The notes under the pieces were generated by a model. The model was not told the origin of the DNA and did no database searches. It worked only from the letters and a program-made list of their open reading frames with translations. The position numbers were made by a program, and so were the translations under genes. This document shows, piece after piece, positions 1 through 8,933 of a DNA stretch of 64,000 bases; position 1 is the first letter of the stretch; each line of letters opens with the position of its first letter. The DNA lies in assembly GCF_049674955.1 (NCBI RefSeq), contig NZ_CP187232.1:744001-808000 (forward strand), given 5' to 3'. The DNA comes from Sphaerisporangium viridialbum (GTDB taxonomy: Bacteria; Actinomycetota; Actinomycetes; Streptosporangiales; Streptosporangiaceae).

Positions 1-68
1 CCCACCACCGGCGAGGCCACATCCGGCGACCGTGACAAGCGCGAAGGCGACGGCACCGTGCCGGACCG

Positions 69-422
69 GTGCGAGCAGGCGCAATGCGGAGAAGTTCGTC
101 ATGTCCGCCATTCTTTAGAGACCACTTACAAGTCGGTTGCCGACCACTTTCTCGTTTCTCGGCACAACGCCGCATTCTGAGAGATGCGGGTCACATTACG
201 GCCCGCCGAGCGCTCGGCTGCCGGGCACCGGCTCTACATGGCGGGCGACGTACGCCGGCCACCGAGACCATCGACCAGATGGTGGGCGGGGACGCGGCCG
301 TCCTGTCGGCGATGTACGCGAAGATCGACACCAAGGGACCCGACAACGCGACGCGCGGCCTACTCAGCGCCGAGGTGTGGGAGTACCTGAAGCGCGCGTT
401 CGCGGTCGGCTCTGCGCGGTGA
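69..422 (+). pseudogene. Remnant of unknown gene, C-terminal piece
   Basis: Only the last 55 or so codons (about 255-422) look like coding sequence: third positions are strongly G/C and the translation is a plausible soluble helical tail (AVLSAMYAKIDTKG, then LLSAEVWEYLKRAF). The first 60 codons are Arg/Ser-rich and lack the composition of a real protein, and no start or Shine-Dalgarno sequence stands out. I do not recognise a family. It could be the end of a gene truncated by rearrangement, or a chance open frame. Confidence 0.25.
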
Positions 423-726
423 GTCTGGTCGGGCGTGGATGATTCACGGGGTTCGCGGTGACCTTGCCGTTGAGCCGGTGACGCGTGGTTCGTAGCCTTC
501 TTGGCCGGACCACGGCCGGGCTGTGAGCCGGTCCAGGGTGCGGGCTCGGGCGAGTCAAGGTGGGGATCCGGGACTGTGAGGAGCGGTCGGTGGGTGGGTC
601 GTGTCGTGCCTCCGTTTGGTCTTCTAGATCATGTCGCCGGTTCGTTTCCGCTCTCAGGCAGAATTCGACGCAGGCGGAGCGCTTGACGCTTGACGAGGAA
701 CGCGAGCCTGCCATCAGGGAGTATGA

Positions 727-897
727 GGCCAAGAAGGCGAGTTCGCCGCTGCCTGCCTAGCGGAGATCGACCTCAATCATGGCTCCCACGACCACGCCCA
801 AGGGGCGCGGTGGACGATCGGTCCGGAGGCGTGTCTGGATGTGCTCGACAAGCTCCTCGGGCTGAACTTCTACCGTTACTACTGGGAGAAGCAGGCC
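727..897 (+). pseudogene. Decayed coding fragment
   Basis: A short open stretch after an in-frame stop at 724-726 reads as protein-like sequence containing WTIGPEACLDVLDKLLG and NFYRYYWEKQAG. Just upstream, a different frame gives LTLDEEREPAIREYEAKK, so a frameshift may separate two parts of one former gene. The frame stays open to 1170 but loses coding character after about 897. No family is recognised. The 423-1074 interval holds nothing else that I can support. Confidence 0.25.
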
Positions 898-1074
898 GGC
901 CTGCGCTCAGGTAGGAATCCCGCCAAAGGCAAGCGAGTCCAGATCTGCCATGGCGCCGCCGCCCACCAGAGGATGGGACGGCCGAATCGGTCGACGGCGC
1001 CCTCTTCCAACCATCCGACACACTCTTCTGACTCCGCAAGGAAATACGGCTCGCCTGTTCTCTTAACTGCAATA

Positions 1075-1575
1075 TCAGACACCCGAGGAAGGCTCGGGTG
1101 TGCCGTTCGGCCAAACGCATGGCGACGAGGCTCCCAGCAACAGCACATCATCGCCTGTCCCGTCGAGTGAGAGAAGGAAATCGTCGGGCCTGGAGTGCGC
1201 TGCGATAGTAGTGCCGTCCTTGGAGAATCCCTCAATGATGTGCCCCTGCTGTTGCCAGTACTCCCTGATCTGCTTGGCTACCTGGCCGATCTGATCCTTC
1301 GGAATGTCGCGGAGGTAATAGCCCCGGTCGACGATGACGCGATCCTCGGACCCACCATCAGTGGGACTATGACATTTGGCAAGTTCAAGGCTCGTGCGAT
1401 CGAGCTCCAGACGAGGACCCGGCTTGATCATGTCGGCTGTCTCTTTGATGAGTTGTTCCACTCGGGCGAGCGCTTGAGCTTGAGTTATGGTCGGCTTGTC
1501 CACGTCACCTCCTGAGGTCCCACACCCTGTAGCGAGAGCTGCAAAAATCATGATCAAAAAGCAAACGCGTGGCAT
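1075..1575 (-). CDS. Secreted lipoprotein, function unknown
   Basis: The 166-residue product starts with a short basic end, a hydrophobic segment and the lipobox LATGC with Cys18, so it should be lipid-anchored outside the membrane. The mature part is mostly helical and polar, with a segment DIPKDQIGQVAKQIREYW; no catalytic motif is seen. A GGAGG sits 4 nt before the ATG, inside the end of the upstream gene, and the ATG follows directly on that gene's stop codon, so the two are one operon. Small lipoproteins of this kind often sit downstream of DUF1023 hydrolase genes in actinomycetes; the role is unknown. Confidence 0.8.
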   Translation of the reverse strand: MPRVCFLIMIFAALATGCGTSGGDVDKPTITQAQALARVEQLIKETADMIKPGPRLELDRTSLELAKCHSPTDGGSEDRVIVDRGYYLRDIPKDQIGQVAKQIREYWQQQGHIIEGFSKDGTTIAAHSRPDDFLLSLDGTGDDVLLLGASSPCVWPNGTPEPSSGV

Positions 1576-3486
1576 CTATCCTCCAGCCGGTGTGGGTGAA
1601 GGCACTGGATGGGGCGACGACTTCTCCGGCGGCTGCGGTGCCGGGCAGGGCGGTGAGGTCGGGGGCGGCGGTGTCGGCTTTGGAGGCGGTTCGGGAAACG
1701 GAATGAGCTTGTCGTACTGGCCGTCGATCAGGTGCCCTATATTCTTGAGGGACGCTGACCTGCGCTCCACCTGCTCCCAATAGCTGGAATGGGCAGTGAA
1801 GGCGTAACGCGAGTCCCCGGTGCGTTGCACATAGAACCGGTTTGCGCCGAACTCGCTGCGGCTGGGGTCGGCACCGAACGGCCCTACGCCTGTCACGACC
1901 CCTGACGCGATGGCGGACAGGATGCCCGGCACGTCAGGGCGCACTCCGCTCAGAGGACCGAGAGAACCGATATCGCCCACCGGGTCGTCAGGGGCCTCTC
2001 CTACCCATACCGATTTCACCCCCAGGTCCTTCGCGTGCATCGCTACGACACCGGGACTACCCACGAAGATCACCTGGTCGGCGAAGGATTTGGGGCGCAA
2101 CTGAGCGGCCACGCCGGTCACCGTGGACCCATAGCTGTGCCCGAGAACAGTGAACCGCGCGTCAGAGGCCGCCTGGTGAGCGGCATGCAGGCCGTCGGCG
2201 AAGCCGGCCAGCGCCGGAGCCCCCGCTGCAGCGTCGTCGAGGGTGGCAGGGGTATGCGCTGCGCCCGCCGACCCCCACTGCGGAGCCGCGTAACCCAACC
2301 AGGCGATCGAGGCGACCTTCGTGCTCGACTTGGCGAAGGAATGCGCCTGGTCCCACATCACGGCGGCGCGCCTGGCGTCGCTGCCCCCGAAGCCATCCAA
2401 TTTGGTACCCGTACCGGGCACGTACGCGACGATATTGTCGGCCTTGTCTGGATCGCCGAACGAGATCGCCGTCTTGCCCAGGCCGCCCAACTCCAGTTGC
2501 AGCAAGAGCGCAGGGTCGCGACCATTCTGCCCGCCGAGGGCGAGACCTTGCTCGACAGAGGCGATCTGGCGCAACTTCAGCTCCATTTCCTTGATCGCCT
2601 CGACGGCTTCCTTGGAAGACTGCGCGCGTAATCGATTCAGCTCCGCACCGATCGTGACCTTCTGGTCCGCCATATATCTCCGGTTGGCCTGATCCCGTAC
2701 CGGGGCCGGAAGGCCGTTCAAGCTGCCGATCAACTGCGGGGATTGGGCCGCCAGCCGCTGCTGGGCCGTGGTGCCCAACTGCTGCCACCATACGTTCAGC
2801 CGGCTCGCCAGCGTCGTGTCTTTGCCGGTGTTCTGCAGTGCCACCAGCGCCTTGAGCGCCGCCGCATCCCCGCCCTCGGCCGCCGCTGTTAGCTTGCTCA
2901 CGCCGCCCGGGTCGGGCGCGAAATCCCCGAACAGACCGAACCCCGCCATCGCCTTGGTGGCCATGCCCGAGTCGTGTTCCTGCTGGATCACCGACAGCCG
3001 CCGACGCAGATCCCCCACCTGCTCCTGTGCCCATTCCCCGGCGCCGCCGACCTGCTTGCCAGAGGACGCGGGCAGGCACAACGCCGAAAGTTCGCCCGAT
3101 AGCCGCTGCCCCGCCTCGGGAAGCTGTTGCCCGGCCCGCTGGAGATCGGCCACCAGACGTTCCATCGCGGCGACGTCCATTCCGGAGAACCCGGTTGGCG
3201 GGGCCGAGGCCACGCTCACCGACGTGGAGAACGGCGGCACCTGCGGCGCCTGCCCGCCGAGCTGCCGGATCCGGGCCGCGATCTCCTCGGCCGCCTGATC
3301 GAAGCCCCGCTGTACGGTCGTACGCTGCTCGGCCAGCGCCTTGGAAAAGGCGGGGGCACCCCCGCCCACCCAGGCGCAGGCGGCCAAGCACCGCATGGGG
3401 GAGTCCAGTACCCGGGCATGCTCATCGGCCAGCCGAATCACCCGCGATAAGGCGGCCTCCAATTCCGTCGTCACACCCGTAGCCAC
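1576..3486 (-). CDS. DUF1023-type alpha/beta hydrolase
   Basis: This 636-residue protein has a helical N-terminal half (about 1-310) resembling the WXG-like region common in this family, then an alpha/beta-hydrolase domain (about 320-560). The nucleophile elbow TVLGHSYGSTVTG lies near residue 448, with Ser as the predicted nucleophile. The C-terminal 40 residues are almost all Pro with Ser/Thr/Glu, a tail often seen in cell-surface proteins. There is no signal peptide; export, if any, might be by a type VII route (inference). It is the first gene of an operon with the lipoprotein at 1075-1575. The start ATG at 3486 has no strong Shine-Dalgarno sequence. Confidence 0.85.
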   Translation of the reverse strand: MATGVTTELEAALSRVIRLADEHARVLDSPMRCLAACAWVGGGAPAFSKALAEQRTTVQRGFDQAAEEIAARIRQLGGQAPQVPPFSTSVSVASAPPTGFSGMDVAAMERLVADLQRAGQQLPEAGQRLSGELSALCLPASSGKQVGGAGEWAQEQVGDLRRRLSVIQQEHDSGMATKAMAGFGLFGDFAPDPGGVSKLTAAAEGGDAAALKALVALQNTGKDTTLASRLNVWWQQLGTTAQQRLAAQSPQLIGSLNGLPAPVRDQANRRYMADQKVTIGAELNRLRAQSSKEAVEAIKEMELKLRQIASVEQGLALGGQNGRDPALLLQLELGGLGKTAISFGDPDKADNIVAYVPGTGTKLDGFGGSDARRAAVMWDQAHSFAKSSTKVASIAWLGYAAPQWGSAGAAHTPATLDDAAAGAPALAGFADGLHAAHQAASDARFTVLGHSYGSTVTGVAAQLRPKSFADQVIFVGSPGVVAMHAKDLGVKSVWVGEAPDDPVGDIGSLGPLSGVRPDVPGILSAIASGVVTGVGPFGADPSRSEFGANRFYVQRTGDSRYAFTAHSSYWEQVERRSASLKNIGHLIDGQYDKLIPFPEPPPKPTPPPPTSPPCPAPQPPEKSSPHPVPSPTPAGG

Positions 3487-3567
3487 AAGGTGTCAGAATT
3501 CCATGCAGATCAGACATTCTGCAACTACCCCATCAGAAGCAGTAGATCGAACGAGACATGCGAAAAC

Positions 3568-3867
3568 TCAACCTGAACGTCCGCATTTCCGGACGGTCAC
3601 GTAATGGAATTCAGGGAAGGGGAGCGGAAGCAAGGGCGGACGGACGTCCCGGAACGTGACGTCTGCCTGTGCGTGGCGGCACATCGACTGGCCTCGTCGC
3701 CCTTGCTGATAAGGGGTATGTCGGTGCAGGTCAGCGGGTGCTTGGGCCGTGCAAGGGTCAAACAAGTGGCGCAGGTCGATCTTGGACTTGCCCTCCTGGC
3801 AGTGGAGCATGACCGCGCCGAACAGATGCCAAACGGAGGTGTGCGGGTTGATCCAGTCAACAGCCAT
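3568..3867 (-). pseudogene. Truncated copy of XRE-type regulator N-terminus
   Basis: The first 32 residues (MAVDWINPHTSVWHLFGAVM and onward to KIDLR) match the start of the regulator at 6853-7725 (MAADSIDPHASAWHLFGAVM). After that the reading frame continues into unrelated Pro/Arg-rich sequence and never reaches the HTH. It is therefore a 5' fragment, not a working regulator. The homology also covers the upstream promoter region (see the repeat at 3776-4035). Confidence 0.7.
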
Positions 3868-4035
3868 GACACCGCTGGTGATCGTCGTCAGGCGCGGCCA
3901 CTCCTGACCGCCGTTGCGCTTGTATCACCTTTGGTCACCTTACGTGATGGTTCGACTACCGACCGTAGCACCTCTCAAAGGGCGGGATCCGTAAGCGACA
4001 GCAGCACCGTACGAGTCTCTTTATCAGGCCGGATC
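3776..4035 (-). repeat. Duplicated regulator start plus promoter, copy 1
   Basis: About 260 bp aligns by eye with 7636-7893 in the same orientation, at roughly three-quarters identity. The match begins inside the first codons of the regulator and runs through the divergent promoter region (shared blocks include GTCAGGCGCGGCCACTCC and CGTAGCACC). From 4036 to 4332 I see no gene, only the 9-bp repeats at 4301-4327. Confidence 0.75.
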
Positions 4036-4300
4036 ACCACGGCCTGATCGGAGAGCGACCTCAAGCATGGCTTTTCTCCACGGTCAAGGGGTGCATCGGC
4101 CCGCAGGCGCGATCGGTGGTCGACCATGGCCATATCGAGGATTTGTGCATGGCCAACCGCCGCGTCTTATCTTCCATCCGCTGTGCAGTGCGAGCGGCAT
4201 TCTCTTAAACTGTACGGGTCCGACCCAGCTCCAGCTAGAAGGCCCTTGCAACATTCCTGCTCTCGTGAACGAATTACGAGAGGAGGCAAGTACCCCTTAC

Positions 4301-4327
4301 CACAGACGCCACAGACGCCACAGACGG
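4301..4327 (+). repeat. Three 9-bp tandem repeats
   Basis: CACAGACGC, CACAGACGC and CACAGACGG follow one another directly just before the start codon at 4333. A good AGGAGG at 4281-4286 lies 5' of the repeats, too far from that ATG to serve it, so the repeats may have pushed a ribosome-binding site away from its start (inference). Confidence 0.7.
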
Positions 4328-4332
4328 CGGTC

Positions 4333-4674
4333 ATGGAGCCGAGCGAGGGACACGTGCAAGTCAACAACTTTGGATCAGTAACCAACCAGACCAACATCGA
4401 CCGCAGCGTCGCCCTTCCCCGAGCCGATCTTCAAGCCGGAGTCGCGCAACTCAGAGCATTGATGGCAGCTGGAGCCATCCCGGGAAGCGAGGGACCCGAG
4501 GTCGTCGCGGAAGTTGAGGCGTACCTGAACGAAGCAGATGGGCAGCCCACCGGACGACTGAAAGCCGCTCTTCAGCGGCTACGGCACCTGCTGGTGGTGG
4601 GTGGAGCTTCCGCTGACGACGTCGCCAAGGTAGCCGGTGCGATAACCGCGATATCGGCGGTCATCGGGGGGTGA
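4333..4674 (+). CDS. Small protein with Asn/Gln motif, first of pair
   Basis: The 113-residue product has a short N-terminal motif, VNNFGSVTNQTNID (residues 10-23), then an all-helical part rich in Leu, Ala and Val (LQAGVAQLRALMAAG, LKAALQRLRHLLVVG). The next gene carries a very similar motif at its own N-terminus, and its start lies 1 nt after this stop, so the two are one operon. Short N-terminal segments of this composition followed by helical domains occur in actinobacterial conflict and amyloid-signalling proteins; that link is inference. ATG 4333 is chosen because the upstream in-frame codons encode a low-complexity PQTPQT stretch from the 9-bp repeats. Confidence 0.7.
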   Translation: MEPSEGHVQVNNFGSVTNQTNIDRSVALPRADLQAGVAQLRALMAAGAIPGSEGPEVVAEVEAYLNEADGQPTGRLKAALQRLRHLLVVGGASADDVAKVAGAITAISAVIGG

Positions 4675-4675
4675 G

Positions 4676-6217
4676 ATGACGGAGCTCGTCAATGACAAGG
4701 CCTCCGCTGGCCCTGACCGAAGCGAGATGCACGTCAACAATCACGCTCCGGTCGCCAATCAGCAGAACATCGAGAATTACTACGTCGGGGACCTGCAACC
4801 AGCGGAGCATCTGGAGGCGGCCCGCCGAGCGCTGGCAGAACGACGATGGGAACAGGCATGCCAGCATTATGCGGAATATCTGAAGCGCGAATCTTACTCC
4901 CCAATGGAGAAGATGGCCGAAGTGCGAGTGGAGCACGCTCTGGCCAGGCTGCAAGGTAGACGGCCCCGTGCCCATCCAGACCGCATCCAGGACGAAATCC
5001 ACACACTCCTGTCGCGGGCCCGCGATCTCGATCCCGGATCAGCAGCGGCTACCGTCCTCATGGCCATCTACAACGAAGACCTCGACCATGCGTTTCTTCG
5101 CGAAGCGGACTCCTCTGATGAGGTGCTGCAGGCGAGTGCAGACTTGGACCTAGAGTGGGCGCAGCGGATCGTGTCGGCAATCTCGGTACGCGAATCGCCG
5201 ACTTGGAAAGTACTCGACGAACGGGTCACCCCCGGCGGTACCTCACCGACTTCGGTGCTGACCCGGCTCAGCGAGGAGGAGCGGGGCGAGCGTGAGCATC
5301 GGATGCGCACATTGTTCACTCCGGTGCCGGCGAAGCCAATGCGGAAACCACGTCTCAATCCGGTCTTCGGCATTCTTCCCCTGGCTGGCGGCGGCATCAT
5401 CATCTGGATCTCCATCGCTATTCTGGCGTCGTATGGGAATCCGTGGTGGTCGCTGTTGTCGCCCGCTCCGTATATCGGCGTCACGGGAGTCGCCGTGGCT
5501 TCTATCGGGGGCTGGCTGACGTGCAAAGCACTGTTCGTCAACCGATGGCAGAGGCGACTGTTCCAGCGCGCCGTCCAGGACTACCAAGAGCAGTTGCGTG
5601 TCTACGAGGAGAACCTTCCCTTAGAGAAGCAGATAACTCGCTGGTTCAAGCACGACGTGGCGATCATTGTCGATCGGGCGCTCGCTCGGTTGGGTATCGT
5701 GATGGAGGAACTGCACAGCACCGGACGCATCACTGACCCGCTCGTCATCGTGGGCCCTGCTAATCCACCGAAGACCAAATTGGTGCGACACCCCCGGGTA
5801 GGAGAGGGTTACATCGCCTCCCGCTACACCGTATTCGTGGTGTGCATGGCAGATCAGAAATTGGGGGCATACCGGACTACCTTGGACTCCATCACGGGTG
5901 CACGTGAACCCGAGGAACAGACGAGCGAATATCGTTATCAGGATATCGTCTCGGTGAACGTAAGAACCGTTCGGCTGGACCTCCCACCGGGGGCGCAGAA
6001 AACCGAGGATGCTGAGCCTACTTATGCCTTCGTCGATGCCCAGGAGAAGAATACCGTGGCGGAACGGTTTACTCTCGTGGTGCCCGGTGATCGCTTCACC
6101 GTAACGACGAAGGTCACCACCGAGGACGGAAGGGGATCGCGGATCGACTTCTCCAAATCAGATCGTGCGCTTGCCGCCATCCGGCGTCGGATCGCGGCCA
6201 GCACGCGGCTGACCTGA
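4676..6217 (+). CDS. TPR-like membrane protein, second of pair
   Basis: The 513-residue product begins with VNNHAPVANQQNIENYY (residues 20-36), matching the motif in the preceding protein. Residues about 45-160 are helical with TPR-like character (AARRALAERRWEQACQHYAE, then ARDLDPGSAAATVLM). Two strong membrane spans follow at about 228-250 and 266-290, then a charged helical linker and a beta-rich C-terminal half of about 200 residues. The N- and C-terminal parts are likely cytoplasmic. No enzyme motif is seen. The GGGGGGTGAG before the ATG overlaps the end of the upstream gene, which indicates coupling. I know no named family. Confidence 0.75.
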   Translation: MTELVNDKASAGPDRSEMHVNNHAPVANQQNIENYYVGDLQPAEHLEAARRALAERRWEQACQHYAEYLKRESYSPMEKMAEVRVEHALARLQGRRPRAHPDRIQDEIHTLLSRARDLDPGSAAATVLMAIYNEDLDHAFLREADSSDEVLQASADLDLEWAQRIVSAISVRESPTWKVLDERVTPGGTSPTSVLTRLSEEERGEREHRMRTLFTPVPAKPMRKPRLNPVFGILPLAGGGIIIWISIAILASYGNPWWSLLSPAPYIGVTGVAVASIGGWLTCKALFVNRWQRRLFQRAVQDYQEQLRVYEENLPLEKQITRWFKHDVAIIVDRALARLGIVMEELHSTGRITDPLVIVGPANPPKTKLVRHPRVGEGYIASRYTVFVVCMADQKLGAYRTTLDSITGAREPEEQTSEYRYQDIVSVNVRTVRLDLPPGAQKTEDAEPTYAFVDAQEKNTVAERFTLVVPGDRFTVTTKVTTEDGRGSRIDFSKSDRALAAIRRRIAASTRLT

Positions 6218-6400
6218 ATCATGAGTACGCCCGAGCGATGGCGGCGGGCCCCTTCAGGCTGCATGCGCTCGCTCAAAGGGACGAAGAGGTGCTCCGTAAA
6301 GGCGGCGAATAGGCGCGAGGGCTGCGGCAGGGGACGTGCTAGAAGCGCCTGCCGCCCCTGCGTGAGCGCATATCGATTGGACTGGCGCATTCCCCGATGG

Positions 6401-6856
6401 TCAGGCGCTTTTGGCTGGTTCGAGGGCCAGCACCTTGCCCAATTCGGCGGCGGAGGGTCGGTCCTGCTGGTCGCGGGGTACGGCGCGGAGCACCATGCGG
6501 CCGGTTTCGATGATGTGCCCGCTGCGGAAGGCGGGTGTGAGCGCGTCGATCGCCGTCGCCGCTTGGCGCAGTCCTTCATCGACGCCGCCTTGAACGACTG
6601 TGCACAGTGCCCCGTGGAGCCGGACGTTGACGCGGTATTGGTAGTCCCGGGTGATCTTCAGTACGTTCTCCCGGGCGGTGTCGGCCGCCGCCTCATAGCC
6701 CGTAGCGGCGTAGACCCAGCTTTCGGCGAAATGGATCTGCGATGGGCTCCAGAAGCCGTACCGATCCCCGGTGACGCCCTTGTCCGCAGTCTTGCGAAGA
6801 GTGTTCAGCGTCTTGAGGGCCTCGTCGTGCCTGCCGAGCATTGACAGGGCTTTCAC
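6401..6856 (-). pseudogene. C-terminal TPR part of frame-split regulator
   Basis: The 151-residue frame (ALSMLGRHDEALKTLNTLRK, then FAESWVYAATGYEAAADTAR) continues the TPR-like region of the regulator at 6853-7725 in a -1 frame. The two frames overlap by 4 nt (GTGA), so this may be one gene broken by a single-base indel, or two translationally coupled genes. In related regulators the HTH and TPR parts form one chain of about 420-440 residues, which favours an indel or sequencing error. The 6218-6400 gap downstream holds no gene. Confidence 0.65.
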
Positions 6857-7725
6857 CTTGTGGTGGTCAGCAGGTCGACGGTGGGCTCCCCAGCGAGCTG
6901 CTGGGCGCCGTTTACCAGGCGCAGGATGGTCGCCGGGTCGCGCTGGCCGTACAGGCCATGCCCCGCCTCCTCTCCCCGGACCATCAGCCGCAGTGCCAGG
7001 TCACCGGAGGCGTCGGCGGCCTGGCGTGCCGTACGCCACCAGCGGATGGCGGCTCCGTGATCAGCCAGGCGGGTCAGCGCGTTGGCGTGGACGGAAGAGA
7101 GCGCCGCCATGATCCGTTGTAGTTCGATCGCGTCGGCGGGGGTGGCGGTGTCGAGCTGGCGCCGTACCGCGAGCAAGTCGACCAGTAGGTCGGTGGCGAC
7201 CTGCGCGGGGGGTCGGGTGCGCAGGGCGTGCAGGTGGTCGGTGCAGGCCAGCTCCCACTCTTCGAGGGCGCGGTGGGCCTGGCCTAGGGACAGATCGAGA
7301 AGCTGGCGGAGAGGCTCCCCGGAGATACCAAGGTTGCCGAGCGTGCCGAGGGTGCCGAGTCCGGCGAGGAACTGGAGGGCGGCCCGGCGTTCCATATCGT
7401 CATCTCCATTGCGATATGCGGGGTTTTCCAAACACATACCCGCGCGCAGTCGATCTGACTCGGCAGCAGCGTTGAAGCGCATCAATGTGCCGTACAAGGC
7501 GGTCAGAATTCCGCATCCGCCGTACACCTCGTCCAGGCGAGAAACCATCTCAGCCGGCGGCGTGCGCTCGCCGCGCTCCCATTTGGCCAGGTTGGAATAG
7601 TCGATGTAGAGGTCGGCCGCCGCGCGCCGTAGGGCGATCTTGGGTTCGCTCTCCCTGCAGCGGCGCATGACCGCGCCGAAAAGGTGCCATGCGGAGGCGT
7701 GCGGGTCGATCGAGTCTGCGGCCAT
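6853..7725 (-). CDS. XRE-family regulator, N-terminal part of split gene
   Basis: The 290-residue product has an HTH at about 20-75 (IALRRAAADLYIDYSNLAKW with GERTPP after it), as in Streptomyces-type XRE regulators. Helical TPR-like repeats follow, ending abruptly at TTTR where the reading frame shifts into 6401-6856. ATG 7725 is chosen over the upstream ATG at 7788 because the truncated copy at 3568-3867 preserves this ATG and has a stop not far upstream, and GAGGGGTGGC precedes it. It is divergent from the small gene at 7906; the shared 180-bp promoter region also exists in copy 1. Confidence 0.75.
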   Translation of the reverse strand: MAADSIDPHASAWHLFGAVMRRCRESEPKIALRRAAADLYIDYSNLAKWERGERTPPAEMVSRLDEVYGGCGILTALYGTLMRFNAAAESDRLRAGMCLENPAYRNGDDDMERRAALQFLAGLGTLGTLGNLGISGEPLRQLLDLSLGQAHRALEEWELACTDHLHALRTRPPAQVATDLLVDLLAVRRQLDTATPADAIELQRIMAALSSVHANALTRLADHGAAIRWWRTARQAADASGDLALRLMVRGEEAGHGLYGQRDPATILRLVNGAQQLAGEPTVDLLTTTR

Positions 7726-7893
7726 GCCACCCCTCGTGATCGTGGTCAGGCGCGGCCACTCCCGACCACGCCTTTGCCCTTTCACCACCTTCGATCACTG
7801 TCCATGATGGCACTGCTACAGCCCGTAGCACCCCACAAATGGTGGGAACCCGCAGGCGAAAGCAGCGCCGTACGGGTCCCTTGATCAGGAAGG
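7636..7893 (-). repeat. Duplicated regulator start plus promoter, copy 2
   Basis: This is the functional partner of the 3776-4035 segment. It covers the first 30 codons of the regulator and nearly all of the divergent intergenic region up to the gene at 7906. Confidence 0.75.
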
Positions 7894-7905
7894 TGATCCT
7901 GACCC

Positions 7906-8244
7906 GTGACGCAGCTTAAACGCGGGTGGCGCCTGTTCGGGCGCCGTAGCGCCAAGCGGACCGGCCGCCACACCATCGGGAGACCCTATGTACGGGTCGA
8001 GCCTGGTCACCCCGATCCGCGCGCCCGCGCCACCGCCGTACTGCTCGACCGGCTCGAACCGGCCTGGACGATCCTTTACGGACCGTGGAGCCGCCGCTTC
8101 TACGCCCTGGCGCTGTTCGCCACCCCGGAGCCGCTGATCGTGGAGGCCTTCACCGCGCAGGAGCTCAAAGAGCAGATGCGCCAAGCCGAGCAGGACACCC
8201 TGATCGCCCACTCGCCGCGCACCGCAGTCGCGTCGGCCACGTGA
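7906..8244 (+). CDS. Hypothetical protein beside regulator
   Basis: The 112-residue product has a basic N-terminus (KRGWRLFGRRSAKRTGR) and a compact alpha/beta part with WTILYGPWSRRFYALALF. No family is recognised. It starts with GTG; AGGAAGG lies about 12 nt upstream, so initiation may be weak. It is transcribed away from the XRE regulator and towards the HATPase gene at 8375, and the three probably form a regulatory cassette of the type widespread in Streptosporangiales (inference). Confidence 0.65.
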   Translation: MTQLKRGWRLFGRRSAKRTGRHTIGRPYVRVEPGHPDPRARATAVLLDRLEPAWTILYGPWSRRFYALALFATPEPLIVEAFTAQELKEQMRQAEQDTLIAHSPRTAVASAT

Positions 8245-8374
8245 CCCACCCGCAGCGGTCGCCCGCCGGGCATCGCCCGGACTGGATGCCGATACCGAGT
8301 GACGCCCTGGCCAGCAGTTCCGTTGGGCCGTATGCCATGACCTCGACTTCCCCCATACGAAGGACGCCGACCCG

Positions 8375-8839
8375 ATGAGCACCCGTATCCGGCGAACGGA
8401 GACCGCCGCATTCCCCGCCACCGAGGCATCTGTTGGCGAGGCCCGGCGCTGGCTGAGCAAGATCCTCGACGGCCATCCCTGCTGTGACGACGCGGCGTTG
8501 CTGCTGTCGGAGGCGGCCACCAACGCCCTCGTGCACACCGATTCCTCGGTGATCGGCGTCACGGTGGTGATCGAGGAGAGCGACGACTTGCGAATCGATG
8601 TCGCCGACGAGGGCGCGGAGACCGTGCCGAGCATGCCCCCGAACCCCGACGGCGACCTCGCGTCTTCCGGACGCGGGATCCGGCTGATCCGGGCGCTGTC
8701 CTCCCGGTGGGGGTTCACCGAGGAGCGACCCCAGTGCGTCCTCTGGTTCGTCCTGTCCGCACCCCCCGAGGTGGAGGAACCTGGCACGACCTCCTCCACG
8801 GTGCCGCCACGGATCACCCGTCCGCCTGGCGCACCATGA
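8375..8839 (+). CDS. HATPase-domain regulator (anti-sigma-like)
   Basis: The 154-residue protein has GHKL ATPase features: the N box LLLSEAATNALVHT (about residues 45-58), the G1 box IDVADEGAE, and a G2-like GRGIRLIRALSSRWG. This is the single-domain RsbW/SpoIIAB-like form that is very abundant in actinomycetes, thought to bind and switch sigma factors or other partners. No kinase dimerisation domain is present. The C-terminal 25 residues are Pro/Thr-rich. The 8245-8374 gap before it holds no gene. Confidence 0.85.
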   Translation: MSTRIRRTETAAFPATEASVGEARRWLSKILDGHPCCDDAALLLSEAATNALVHTDSSVIGVTVVIEESDDLRIDVADEGAETVPSMPPNPDGDLASSGRGIRLIRALSSRWGFTEERPQCVLWFVLSAPPEVEEPGTTSSTVPPRITRPPGAP

Positions 8840-8933
8840 ACACCGTTCCAAGGGCTACGCCGGCCGCATCTACTTCGCCAACGAGGAGGGCGGCGACGAG
8901 GGCCGCGTGGACTCGCTCGGTGCGGTGGCGCCG

